This document shows positions 45,801 to 60,047 of a stretch of 64,000 nucleotides of DNA, in pieces. Position numbers and translations under genes: made by a program. Below the pieces are notes generated by a model. The model was not told the origin of the DNA, did no database searches, and saw nothing but the letters and a program-made list of their open reading frames with translations. Source of the stretch: Aspidapion aeneum (taxonomy: Eukaryota; Arthropoda; Insecta; Coleoptera; Brentidae); NCBI GenBank assembly GCA_963576565.1, contig OY755038.1, positions 176,816,438 to 176,880,437 of the forward strand, given 5' to 3'. The number at the start of each line of letters is the position of its first letter. The first letter of the stretch is position 1.

Positions 45801-48800
45801 AATTACAAAATATAGAAGACAATTTTGTTTCACCAAAAACTTTTATTAAATCAAAAAAAGAGTCTCTAAGCTACAATATCATCCTAATATGAACCACCAA
45901 CCCCCCTTGATAGTCTAGCAGAATAAGCCAAAACACGCAATTTAAGGTATAAGCGAAAAAAAATTACAAATTATTGAAACCTTTTGTCAAATCAAAAAAG
46001 GAGTATCTAGGCTACAATCTTATCCTAATATGAACCACTAACCCCCCTTGATAGTCTAGCAGAATAAGCCAAAACACAAATTATTGAAGACAATTTTGTT
46101 TCACCAAAAACTTTTATGAAATCAAAAGAGGAGTCTCTAGGCTACTATCTAATCCTAATATGAACCACTAACCCCCCTTGATAGTCTAGCAGAATAAGCC
46201 AAAACACGCAATTTAAGGTATAAACGAAAAAAAATCACAAATTATTGAAGACAATTTTGTTTCACCAAACACTTTTATTAAATCAAAAAAGGAGTTTCTA
46301 AGCTACAATTTAATCCTAATATGAACCCTCAACCCCCTTCATAGTCTAGCAGAATAAGCCAAAACACGCGATTTAAGGTATAAACGAAAAAAAATCACAA
46401 AATATGGAAGACAATTTGGTTTTACCAAAAACTTTAATCAAATCGAAAAAGGAGTCTCCAGGCTACAATTTAATACTAATATGATCCGTCAACCCTCCTT
46501 AATAGTCTAGCACAATAAGCAAAAACACGCAATTTGAGGTATAACCGAAAAAAAATCACAAAATATAGAAGACAATTTTGTTTCACCAAAAACTTTTATC
46601 AAGTCAAAAGAGGAGTCCCTAGGCTACAATCTAATCCTAATACGAACCCTCAACCCCCTTTAATAGTCTAGCATAATAAGCCAAAACACGCAATTTGAGG
46701 TATAAACGAAAAAAAATCACAAATTATAGAAGAAAATTTTGTTTCAACAAAAACTTTTATTAAATCAAAAAAAGAGTCTCTAAGCTACAATATAATCCTA
46801 ATATAAACCACCAACCCCCCTTGATAGTCAAGCAGAATAAGCCAAAACACGCAATTTAAGGTATAAACGAAAAAAAATCACAAATTATTGAAACCTTTTA
46901 TCAGATCAAAAAAGGAGTATCTAGGCTACAATCTAATCCTAATATGAACCACTAACCCCCCTTGATAGTCTAGCAGAATAAGCAAAAACTCGCAATTTGA
47001 GGTATAAACGAAAAAAAATCACAAAATATTGAAGACAATTTTGTTTCACCAAAACCTTTAATCAAATCAAAAGAGGAGTCTCTAGGCTAAAATATAATCC
47101 TAATATGATCCCTCAACATCCCTTAATAGCAGAATAAGCCAAAACACTCAATTTAAGGTATAAACGAAAAAAATCACAAATGATTGAAGACAATTTTGTT
47201 TCACCAAAAACTTTTATCAAAACAAAAGAGGAGTCACTAGGCTACAATCTAGTCCTAATATGAACCACTAATTCCCCTTGATAGTCTAGCAGAATAAGCC
47301 AAAACACGCAATTTAAGGTATAAACGAAAAAAAATCACAAATTATTGAAGACAATTTTGTTTCAAAAAAAACTTTTATTAAATCAAAAAAGGAGTTTCTA
47401 AGCTACAATTTAATCCTAATATGAACCCTCAACCCCCTTCATAGTCTAGCAGAATAAGCCAAAACACGCAATTTAAGGTATAAACGAAAAAAAATCACAA
47501 ATTATTAAAGACAATTTTGTTTCACCAAAAACTTTTATTAAATCAAAAAAAGATTCTCTAAGCTACAATATAATCCTAATATGAACCCTCAACCCCCTTT
47601 AATAGTCTAGCGGAATAAGCCAAAACACGCAATTTGAGGTATAAACGAAAAAAAATCACAAAATATAGAAGACAATTTTGTTTCACCAAAAACTTTTATT
47701 AAATCAAAAAAAGATTCTCTAAGCTACAATATAATCCTAATATGAACCACCAACCCCCCTTGATAGTCTAGCAGAATAAGCCAAAACACGCAATTTAAGG
47801 TATAAGCGAAAAAAATCACAAATTATTAAAACCTTTTGTCAAATCAAAAAAGGAGTATCTAGGCTACAATCTAATCCTAATATGAACCACTAACCTCCCT
47901 TGGTAGTCTAGCAGAATAAGCAAAAACTCGCAATTTTGGGTATAAACGAAAAAAAATCACAAAATATTGAAGACAATTTTGTTTCACCAAAACCTTTAAT
48001 TAAATCAAAAAGGACTCTTTTGGCTACAATCTAATCCTAATATGATCCCTCAACCCCCCTTAATAGTCTATCAGAATAAGCCAAAACACGCAATTTAAGG
48101 TATAAACGAAAAAAAATCACAAAATATAGAAGACAATTTTGTTTCACCAAAAGCTTTTATTAAATCAAAAAAAGAGTCTCTAAGCTACAATATAATCCTA
48201 ATATGAACCACCAACCCCCCTTAATAGTCTAGCAGAATAAGCCAAAACACGCAATTTGAGGTATAAACAAAAAAAAATCACAAAATATGGAAGACAATTT
48301 TGTTTCACCAAAAACTTTTATCAAATCGAAAAATAAGTCTCTAGGCTACTATTTAATACTAATATGATCCCTCAACCCCCCTTAATAGTCTAGCAGAATA
48401 AGCCAAAACACGCAATTTGAGGTATAAACGAAAAAAAATCACAAAATATAGAAGACAATTTTGTTTCACCAAAAACTTTTATCAAGTCAAAAGAGGAGTC
48501 CCCATGCTACAATCTTATCCTAATATGAACCCTCAACCCCCCTTAATAGTCTAGCAGAATAAGCCAAAACACGCAATTTGAGGTATAAACGAAAAAAAAT
48601 CACAAAATATAGAAGACAATTTTGTTTCACCAAAAACTTTTATTAAATCAAAAAAAGATTCTCTAAGCTACAATATAATCCTAATATGAACCACTAACCC
48701 TCCTTGATAGTCTAGCAGAATAAGCCAAAACAAGCAATTTAAGGTATAAGCGAAAAAAAATCACAAATTATTAAAACCTTTTGTCAAATTAAAAAAGGAG

Positions 48801-49410
48801 TATCTACGCTACAATCTAATCCTAATATGAACCACTAACCCCCCTTGATAGTCTAGCAGAATAAGCAAAAACTCGCAATTTTAGGTATAAACGAAAAAAA
48901 ATCACAAAATATTGAAGACAATTTTGTTTCACCAAAACCTTTAATCAAATCAAAAACGACTCTTTTGGCTACAATCTAATCCTAATATGATCCCTCAAGC
49001 CCCCTTAATAGTCTAGCAGAATAAGCCAAAACACGCAATTTAAGGTATAAACGAAAAAAAATCACAAATTATTGAAGACAATTTTGTTTCAACAAAAACT
49101 TTTATTAAATCAAAAAAGGAGTTTCTAAGCTACAATTTAATCCTAATATGAACCCTCAACCCCCGTCATAGTCTAGCAGAATAAGCCAAAACACGCAATT
49201 TAAGGTATAAACGAAAAAAAATCACAAATTATTGAAGACAATTTTGTTTCAACAAAAACTTTTATTAAGTCAAAAAAGGAGTTTCTAAGCTACAATATAA
49301 TCCTAATATGAACCACCAGCCCCCCTTGATAGTCTAGCAGAATAAGCCAAAACACGCAATTTGAGGTATAAACGAAAAAAAATCACAAAATATTGAAGAC
49401 AATTTTGTTT
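36884..49410 (+). repeat. ~161-bp satellite array, about 78 copies with higher-order structure
   Basis: The consensus is about 161 bp: AAAAAAGGAGTCTCTAAGCT, a CCTAATATGAACC block, a CCCCCC box, TTGATAGTCTAGCAGAATAA, GCCAAAACACGCAATTT, an A-tract, then AAGACAATTTTGTTTCACC and ACTTTTATTAAATC. Left-hand units are more diverged (156-168 bp). From about 41.8 kb, multi-unit blocks containing shortened monomers repeat: near-identical blocks about 594 bp apart (41.9 and 42.5 kb) and 591 bp apart (44.7 and 45.3 kb), and a larger block repeats about 3.36 kb apart (43.1-44.0 and 46.5-47.3 kb). There is no coding sequence. The array ends at 49410, shortly before the assembly gap. Confidence 0.97.
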
Positions 49411-49500
49411 CTATATTTGCAAATCTTTCTATTAATCTTTTATCGATACCGGATATTTTTGAAACAAACTCAGGTTTTTTTAAAAATTTGCGTGCTGTAT
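49411..49500. other. 90 bp of unique sequence before the gap
   Basis: CTATATTTGCAAATCTTTCT and following sequence match neither the satellite nor the microsatellite. Nothing else is recognisable. Confidence 0.6.
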
Positions 49501-49700
49501 NNNNNNNNNNNNNNNNNNNNNNNNNNNNNNNNNNNNNNNNNNNNNNNNNNNNNNNNNNNNNNNNNNNNNNNNNNNNNNNNNNNNNNNNNNNNNNNNNNNN
49601 NNNNNNNNNNNNNNNNNNNNNNNNNNNNNNNNNNNNNNNNNNNNNNNNNNNNNNNNNNNNNNNNNNNNNNNNNNNNNNNNNNNNNNNNNNNNNNNNNNNN
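49501..49700. other. Assembly gap, 200 N
   Basis: Exactly 200 N, so the true size is probably unknown and set by convention. Open frames that cross it are artefacts. Confidence 0.98.
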
Positions 49701-51872
<2,172 letters not shown>

Positions 51873-51905
51873 GGACAGACAGGACAGACAGACAGACAGA
51901 GAGAC

Positions 51906-52884
<979 letters not shown>

Positions 52885-53103
52885 TAAAGATTCATTAAGA
52901 AATACCATCATTGACCATCACCTCATTTCGCAGAGTAAGCAGGTGATTTCCCAATTCCCAAACTTACTTTACTCAAAAACTCAACTCAAAACATTTATTG
53001 CCGACAAAATCAAAACAATGTATAACAATGCAACGTCAAAAATTTGTACAAAATAGTTGGAACAATATGTTATTTCATTTTTAAATTAGTAAGTAAAACA
53101 CTT

Positions 53104-54898
53104 AAATAAATACATATAAACATTTTTGGTAAAGATAGTTTTTTGTAGCGTTTTTAAATTTTATTTCATTCTCAATTGATTTGATCTCTGTTGGTAAACT
53201 GTTATAGGCTTTTATAGCTTTATAAAATGGTCATATTACTGCCGTATCTGTCACTATTTGTTGGAAAAAGGGCTTTGTGTTTTTTAACAAAAATAACAAG
53301 TTGTAGGAAATATATAGATGGCACTGTCAGTATTCTTAGTCTGGTGAAGTGCTGAGCACATGAAGTGCCTGGTTTAAGTTTTAGTAAACACCTTATGATT
53401 CTTTTTTGCGTTCGGAAAACATCCATTGCAAAAGAGGAGGACCCTCAAAAAATAATACCATACAGTACACTATGTATACTCGCATAATAGTATGTTTTAA
53501 GACTGTCAAATGAAACTAGATCTCTAAGGCGTCTTATAACAGCACAAGAGCTATTAAGTTTGTTTTTTAATTTATTTATTTGTTGTTCCCAACGGAGACA
53601 TGAATCTATTGTGATTCCTAAGAACTCTGTAAATTCTAAAACTGGTATAGACTTTCCATTGAACTGAACATATAAAGATGTATCAGTTTTGATTTGTTTG
53701 CGAAAAGTTAGTAAGCCAGTTTTCCCCATGTTAAGCCTAAGAAAATTTTCTGTACACCAGTTTGACATTTCATTGGAAGCTTGAGAGCATTTTTTAGAAA
53801 GTTCTTGACTATTATGTCCAGATGCAGTCACTGTTTTATCATCAGCAAACTGGGCTACTTTGCCAACTGTTATTTTTTCTTGAACCTCATCAACATACAA
53901 CAGGAAGATAAGTGGCCCCAGGATCGATCCCTGAGCCACCCCCTGCTGCATGTCACACCAGTTCGAAAAATACTGTCTGTGTTCTTGTGTTAGTGAAACA
54001 ATTTGCTTTCTTTCTGTGATAAAAGAAAGTAACAGTTTTAAAGGCAGCCCTCTAATGCCCACACGTGGCAGTTTTTCCAAAAGTAAGTTGTGATTTATCG
54101 TGTTAAAGGCCTTTGAGAGGTCAAAGGATATACTTGCGGTTTTTTGTCCTTGTTCTAGGTTATTCTGTATTGTTGTTATGACATTGTAAATTGCTTCCTC
54201 TGTGGACTGTTTTGGTCTAAAACCATATTGGCCTTTATATAGTAAATTGTTTCTTTCTATGAAATTAATTAATCGATTGTATATAGACCTTTCAAAGACT
54301 TTTGACACTGATGGCAGCAGAGATACTGGCCTGTAATTACCAAGAACCTGTCTATCTCCTTTTTTAAAAATTGGTATAACTTTAGCTCTTTTTAGTTGCA
54401 CAGGAAATTCACCCTTGACAAAACAACAATTAATAATATGTGTGAGGGGCTTACATATGTATTCATCAACCTGTTTTAAAATATATGTTGGAACTTCATC
54501 CAAACCTAATGAAAATGTATTTGGAAGTTTTTTAATCATTGACAAAATTTCAGTAGTGTCTATAGGTGTCAGAAAGAATGAGGTAGGGATTTTACTTTCA
54601 TATTTAATTTCTCTATTGTTAGGTATTAGATCTAGGGAAAACTGGTTTAAGAACTCTTGTGCTATTATGTTGGGACCTTGAATTATGTTACCATTGTTTT
54701 TTATTGTAATGTTGCTTTGAGACTTGGCCCGATTTGTCTCATGGTTAAAAATTTGCCACATTGTTTTAGTTTTATTTTGAGAATTTATTATTTTGTTGTC
54801 ATTCGAACTTTTTTTAATGTCAACCAGGAATTTCCTGTACTCCTTACGTTCGCTTTTGTACTGAGATAAAAGAATTTCACTTTTAGTTGTTTGGTAAT
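53104..54898 (-). pseudogene. LINE ORF2 reverse transcriptase and C-terminal region
   Basis: Copies element RNA into DNA at the nicked target. After a linker (KSERKEYRKFLVDIKK, then TMWQIFNHETN) the RT has VIPIFKKGDRQVLGNYRPVS, LPSVSKVFERSI, YGFRPKQSTEEA, motif A ISFDLSKAFNTINH, motif B QGVAQGSILGPLIFLLYVDE (usual Pro replaced by Ala) and motif C AQFADDKTV with both catalytic aspartates. FLGITIDSCLRWEQQI follows. A TGA at 53445-53447 replaces a Trp codon in GIIF-W-GSSS. The frame then continues (DVFRTQKRIIRCLLKLKPG) to an indel near 53225, after which AIKAYNSLPTEIKS leads to a TAA near 53104. The RT core is intact, but the stop and indels disable the protein. Confidence 0.92.
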
Positions 54899-55918
54899 TT
54901 ACATATAGATAATTTCTTTAGTTACCCATGTGCTTTTATCCTTGACTCGCGCTGTTTGTACAGGACAGCACCAGTCAAAGTAATACTGAAATATATTGCT
55001 GAAAGATTCATAGCTTTTATTTGGATCTGAAGTGTCAAAGACTGATTGCCAGTTCTCTTGTTGCAAGGATATTTGAAAGTTAGTAATATTTTGACTGTTG
55101 AAAAACCGTTTTTTAGTAAATGTACATACCTTATTTGAAGAACCTTCATAAAAATGCATATATTGCCCGTAGTGATCAGATATGTTTGTTTTATAGATGT
55201 AGCCCTCACTTTTTTGTTCATTGCCTACATTGCTATATATGTTATCAAGTTGTGACTCAGAGCTGGGTCTCGTAATACCTAAAATATGTGGAAATAATGA
55301 ATAGCTTAAAAAGAGTTGGTTCACTGCTTGTGAATCTAGACAGTTTTTTTCAAAATGACAATTAAAATCACCAACTAAAATTAGAGTTTTTTTTCTGGAT
55401 TGTATATTGTATCCACTGATTCTACTTTGAAAAACATGAATATCACCTAAATTGGGGGACCTGTATATGCAAACAAAAATATATTTTGATTTGTTATTTA
55501 TCACTTCGCATACTGAATACTCACAGTGAAAGTCCATTAGTTGAAAATCTTTAATCAGTATTGGGTTGGCTTTTGTGCTGTCTTTAACAGAAATTGTGGT
55601 CCCGCCTTTTTCCCTATTTGTTCTAGAAGAGTACGAAATCAAACTATATCCCTCTATTTTTAAAGATTCTATTTTATTGCCAGTTAAAAAGTGTTCTGTT
55701 AAACACAGCACTGTAGGTTTAATTTCATCTAGTATAACTGCTAGTTCAAGGGTTTTTGTGTTGATCCCCTGAATATTCATATGCATGACTGTTATCTTGC
55801 AGTCTAGGGTCTTTATGGTTTTTGAAGGCTTTCCAATGTTTTTTGTAATTTTTGTTTGTTTGGTTTGTTTAGGAGTTTGTAAAATTTTATTTTCAAGACA
55901 GTTGGTTGAGTTCGTTAT
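54899..55918 (-). pseudogene. LINE ORF2 N-terminal leader and endonuclease domain
   Basis: APE-like endonuclease that nicks the target DNA for reverse transcription. The leader (NSTNCLENKILQTPKQT) is followed from the Met at 55786 by MHMNIQGI (metal-site Asn), LCLTEHFLTG (catalytic Glu, residue 31), GGTTISVK, CIYRSPNLGD, LVGDFNCHF (Asp/Asn, about residue 140) and NISDHYGQY (final Asp-His, about residue 205). All expected catalytic residues are visible. The frame ends at YM-stop near 54900 and must shift by one base to continue into the RT, so a small indel separates the two domains. Confidence 0.88.
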
Positions 55919-55920
55919 AA

Positions 55921-56010
55921 AAAACTACCACCTTTTTGTAAGAAATCCTTATATTAACTTCTTGCGGAACCCCAATCACCGCTTTACGGAACCCAGTTTG
56001 AGAATTGCTG
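55921..56010. mobile_element. hAT (Charlie/Buster-like) terminal fragment
   Basis: Read on the minus strand from 56010, CAGCAATTCTCAAACTGGG then TTCCGTAAAG and GGGGTTCCGCAAG. The pattern CAG-x-x-x-TTCTCAAACTGGG-TTCCG is a widespread hAT terminus. The bases after it, ATCTAGAA (56011-56018), would be one half of the 8-bp duplication. The other end was not found, lost or separated when the LINE inserted at 55920. It sits inside RTE coding sequence. Confidence 0.65.
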
Positions 56011-57390
56011 ATCTAGAAGAAAGAGTATGCAATGAATTCGTTCAATAGGATGAAACCGCAACGAAAGTGGACATGGCTCAGCCCTAATGGAATAACACAA
56101 AACAAAACTGATTACATACTGACTACTGAAAAAAATATCGTTAGAGATGTAACAGTCCTAAACAGCTTTACATTAGGGCGTGATCACAGGATGGTCAGAA
56201 CAAAAATCTGCATTCATAGCAATTTCGAAATGAAAAGAAAAATTAATAATAACAATGAACAACGTGACATGAATAAACTTACACAGAAGAAAGCTATATA
56301 CAAATATATGCTAACGAAACAGCTAACCCAAAACTTAAGATACGAAAGTGAAGATATAGATGAAATAAATGACACGCTGACAAGAGGTATGACCCAGGTA
56401 GGAAAATATGTCACACAAAAAGGTAAAAAGAGAGAAAATTTTATATCAGAAGAGATAAAGAAACTGAGGGAAAAAAAGGCAGAACCTGAAAAAAAAAGAA
56501 CAAAACCATCAATAGAATACACAGAAATAAATGAAACTATAAGAAAACTAAGAGAGTTATAGTAAATAACAAAAATATGAAATGTCTAAGACCGACTCTA
56601 GGTAGATATGAAATAATTAAAACAAAGGATACAAACGGCATAGAAACTAACTCACAGCTATTCTATACAGAATTATACCAAACAAAAAGGGAACCATCGC
56701 GAGAAACCATAAAGAGACTCAAATAACAAACAAAAATAAAGAACATACACTCAGAACTAAAGCCCGAAATTAACAAAGCGGAAACAAAGAGAAAGAAAAT
56801 TAAAAATAACAAATCACCGAGAAAAGACGGAGTAACGGCAGAAATACTAAAGTGCAGTGGTAAAGCTGTAGTTAATACCCTCCATATTCTCCCGAATAAA
56901 ATATTAAAAGAAATAATAATCCCAAACAACTGGAAAGAATTAGTAAACATTATTTTACACAAGAAAGGGGATAGAGCAGACCTAAAAACTATCGATCTGT
57001 AACACTCGTCAATGTAATTTATAAGTTTTTTACAATAATATTAACAGATAGACTAACAACACCATTTGACGGGCATCAATTAAAAGAACAAGCAGGCTTG
57101 AGAAAAGGTTTCAGTACAGTTGACTACCTATTAACAATGAAAATCCTAATAGAATTAGCCAACGAATACATTTCACTACATATTGCGTTTATAGACTTTG
57201 AAAAAGCCTCCGATATCATTGAGCACAGGGCAGTGAAAGCATCTTTAATTAATAGCCGAACAGATTACAGATACATAGCAACAAGATCATTTAAAATCCA
57301 CGAAGGAACCAAGCCGCTCCGTATAAGGACAGGTGTCTGTTTAGGTTTCCACTTCATTTTGAATGTTGTGCAGAAGTGGATCCTGATACT
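56011..57390 (+). pseudogene. RTE-clade LINE, endonuclease end to RT motif A/B
   Basis: Plus strand. LEER, then (shifted) AMNSFNRMKPQRKWTWLSPNG-type sequence, TDYILTTEKNIVRDVTVLNS and GRDHRMVRTKI (SDH-equivalent) give the end of the endonuclease. A basic linker follows to 56562. The RT then has NNKSPRKDGVTAEILKCSGK (56800-56865), PNNWKELVNIILHKKGDRAD, YKFFTIILTDRL, EQAGLRKGFSTVDYLLTMKI and motif A AFIDFEKASDIIEH, where the second Asp of the usual AFD is SD. The sequence degrades after RIRTGVCLG near 57345, before motif C. Stops and shifts occur at 56560, 56722 and about 56985. The same family supplies 2795-3222 and 14930-15140. Confidence 0.88.
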
Positions 57391-57394
57391 ATAA

Positions 57395-58360
57395 ACTGTG
57401 GCCAATTAAAATGCGTTGGGTGACATTTGTGGCAAACTAAATACGTTGCCGCCATTTTGTGACACTGCAACTAGAATAATAATGCTGTGCCAATTTGTGA
57501 CACTAAAAAAATTACTGAGTAATTAAACAAATATCTGGAAGCAGAACTGTATTTTCCAGCTAGTAAGGTAACTTTTATACAGTGGAGAAGGGGGGGGGTT
57601 CAGAAATAAGAAAATTTTAGGCGCCACAGTGTTTTAATATCAATGTTTTACAAAGAAGATCTTAATTAAAATACAGTTCAACCCAAACGTTGTAGCCAAA
57701 CAATGAAACTCTACTTACTTCCGAGGCTTCCAGAGTATTTGTGTAATTAAGAATAACCAAAAAAATTGACTAATAAACAAAATAAAATTCTAAAAGATTT
57801 CTAAATGAATCAAAATGACACAAATAGAAAGTTCCTTATAGGTAGATGCACATTTCCAACAGGTCACAGTGTACCTACATTTGAGTCAGTAGTGTGAGAC
57901 TCAGTTATATAAACGATTGTAAAAAAAATATACTTCCAAAATTATTCTGTCATAGGAGAGATCTGGACCAAATATCTGCTGTCATCATTCTACGTTGGGT
58001 AGAATGAGACAGACAGCAACCCAGTCCGAGATCTACCTCATGAGGTAAAACAGTGTAAGGAAACCGCAAAAAAAAATATAATCTCATCTCTCTTTTGTCT
58101 CTGCAAAGTTGGTCATTGGGTTGTACAAATAACACAAAAAAATTAGTTCATCTTGTTTATTTTAGGAGTAAACCTACTGTTAAAAAAAAACTGGAAACAT
58201 GAAATATGTTTTAAAAAAAAGGATGAAACAAGTTCAGGTCAAAATAGCAAGGCACTCCAAATTTCACGAGAGAAATTGTCTTAAATAAATGAAATGAAGG
58301 AAGACAAGTCAACTTAGTAAATACTCCGCAAAATTTTGGTTATGACGTCATACCTTTACC
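57395..58360. other. No gene recognised
   Basis: AT-rich, with a run of nine G near 57590. A possible splice donor on the minus strand (GCAAG|GTAAAG, 58361/58360) marks the possible end of the exon described at 58361-58649. Confidence 0.4.
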
Positions 58361-58649
58361 TTGCGTTTACACGAAATGTTAAATTATACTATAAAATTTA
58401 TGGAAAAAAAATTATATCTGAAAAAAATGGTTGCTTGCGTGAAATTGAAGAAAACTTCTACCTTGGTCCTTGATTATTTTATGGTTAAAGAAGAGGGTGT
58501 TTTGATTTGTAAACCTGGAAGTCCCCAAACATCTTCCTGGCAACTCCGGGTTCTGCTCTGGTCGCGCCTTCCCTTGGTTGCTTAGCACATGGTGCTAGGG
58601 CAGCACATGGTGGTCAAAATGTAGCTGATTCTTGCCCGAGCGTAAAACC
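58361..58649 (-). ncRNA. Candidate exon 3 of a spliced minus-strand transcript
   Basis: Begins after a good acceptor, TTTCATTTTCCACAG|GG, and runs into GC-rich sequence (GGGAAGGCGCGACCAGAGCA). The frames entering from exon 2 stop after 12 and 21 codons here. A donor-like GTAAAG follows 58361. Coding is therefore unlikely; this could be 3' or 5' UTR or long non-coding RNA. Confidence 0.35.
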
Positions 58650-58797
58650 CTGTGGAAAATGAAATGTTTCAGTTTCCTGGAATTCGTCGGTTCTGCACGA
58701 AGTTCCCCTACACCGAGTAACTTAAATCAAGAACCCCATGTCGACTCAATAAAATAAAGTAGATTTAAACAGATGAACTAAAATAATCCTAACATAC

Positions 58798-58881
58798 CTT
58801 TCCCAGGGTTACAACTGGCTCGTCGATGAAACAGAACCTCGTTCCACCAGCACAACTGTCCCGTCGATGGAATGGACGGTG
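58798..58881 (-). ncRNA. Candidate exon 2, 84 nt
   Basis: Flanked on the minus strand by TTTTCTCCTTTGGTTACAG (acceptor) and GGGAAAG|GTATGTT (donor). The exon is 84 nt and open in two frames (for example GGTRFCFIDEPVVTLGK), but neither frame reaches a Met in exon 1. Both introns would be short (148 and 198 bp), as is usual in insects. The paired, well-formed splice sites make this more than chance, but there is no homology evidence. Confidence 0.45.
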
Positions 58882-59079
58882 CTGTAACCAAAGGAGAAAA
58901 CAATATATAGTTTTTATCCAAAACGTGGTTAAAAAAATATAAAAAACTCCAAAAATTCCCCACGTCTTTTGTCGAAAAAGTACATTTCATACGAAAAATA
59001 ATTACAATTTGGGAGGCAAATATTATCTTGAAGAATCCCCAAATAATAAAGAAAATAAAAAAAATAAAATCGAACTTAC

Positions 59080-59540
59080 CACTGCTCTTTCCGTAGGAAT
59101 GGCGTAGGTCGCCTTTTAATCCCTCTCAAAGGGTGTGAGCGTCACTTAAGATTCGCCTAAACAACGACGGCTCACAGTTATACCGTCTTTGATATAATCT
59201 GCAACTACTGCAGTGCCATTAAGTGCCAATAACCACAAAAACAATGGCGACACCAATAGACGGCCACCAGCCCAGCCAAAATTCTTTAGGAAAGAGACAA
59301 GACACTTTGCCGAGAACACAAAAAAAAAATGAAGTTGCCGGAAACCGTTCGTAGATCTGGTGGGGACAGTACACACAGTACCAACCAAATTTTCCCGGTT
59401 AAATTCAAATAAGAAAGCAAACGCATTTATAAAAAAATGCTCTCGCCGAAAAATCACTAACTCCGGTTTGCGAGACTGGAGAAAAAAACCCGCGGTTTTC
59501 AAACTAACCAATGAGGAAATACATTAATACTGCTGTACCG
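59080..59540 (-). ncRNA. Candidate exon 1 with strong splice donor
   Basis: The 3' edge is GAGCAGTG|GTAAGTTCG, a near-consensus donor at 59080/59079. The 5' edge is unknown; a CCAAT-type box (CCTCATTGGTTAGTTTG) lies near 59505-59520. A 121-codon frame (59511-59146) stops before the donor and has no recognised domain, only a hydrophobic stretch (LLVSPLFLWLLAL). The segment is GC-richer than its surroundings. It may be the 5' end of a host gene whose coding exons lie elsewhere, or a non-coding RNA. Confidence 0.35.
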
Positions 59541-60047
59541 GTCTACAGGGGGCAGCACCGACCAAGGGGATATCGAAAATACGTAAAACGCACATTGAGG
59601 TGTTGTCGGATCTATTTCCACGGTTGAAATTTTTATAACAAGGACATCGAGACATCCTCCATACATAGACCGAACATTTGCCTACCGGACCCCCGCCAGC
59701 ATAGCAAGTAGGAGGAAAATAACCAGCCGGACTATAAGAAGCTCAGCATTGAAACCATCAACTGTAAATTCAATTACTGGAGATCAGAGCATGCAGCAAA
59801 CCCAGGAATATTCGAACACTCAACCAATTCCCATATGAGTAAAGCTATACTAAGTGTAGAATTTAGTTGTATTTTAGTTACAGTTTTAGTCAAAAGTTTC
59901 CTTTGCTCTTTATATATGTTTTCTCTAAGATTCAGATGGTTTGACGCCATTTTTGTAAAACATTTCTACATTAATAAAGTTGTTTCTGAACTTGAACCTA
60001 AAATACACATTGAACTACTGCTCAAACCCGGCCTAAGAGTGTTCAGA
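59541..60047. other. No gene recognised
   Basis: Between the candidate exon and the gypsy LTR. Contains a CG-rich part (59540-59700) with no open frame of note. Confidence 0.4.

Larger units (their letters stand above)
52960..55920 (-). mobile_element. 5'-truncated non-LTR retrotransposon (Jockey/CR1-type), minus strand
   Basis: ORF2 of a LINE, reading from about 55918 down to 53104, with a 3' UTR to about 52960 that includes AATAAATGTTTTGAGTTGAG. ORF1 is absent and the 5' edge falls in the N-terminal leader of ORF2, the usual result of incomplete reverse transcription. Only three or four lesions are seen, so the insertion is much younger than the LINE at 28.5 kb. Its 5' edge abuts a hAT end lying in an RTE element. 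Confidence 0.9.

Noticed and set aside
54415..54869. Plus-strand frames of 70-88 codons inside the LINE
   Set aside because: Antisense shadows of the reverse transcriptase frame.
59146..59511. 121-codon frame on the minus strand
   Set aside because: No recognised domain, biased composition, and it ends before the splice donor; kept only as part of the candidate exon.
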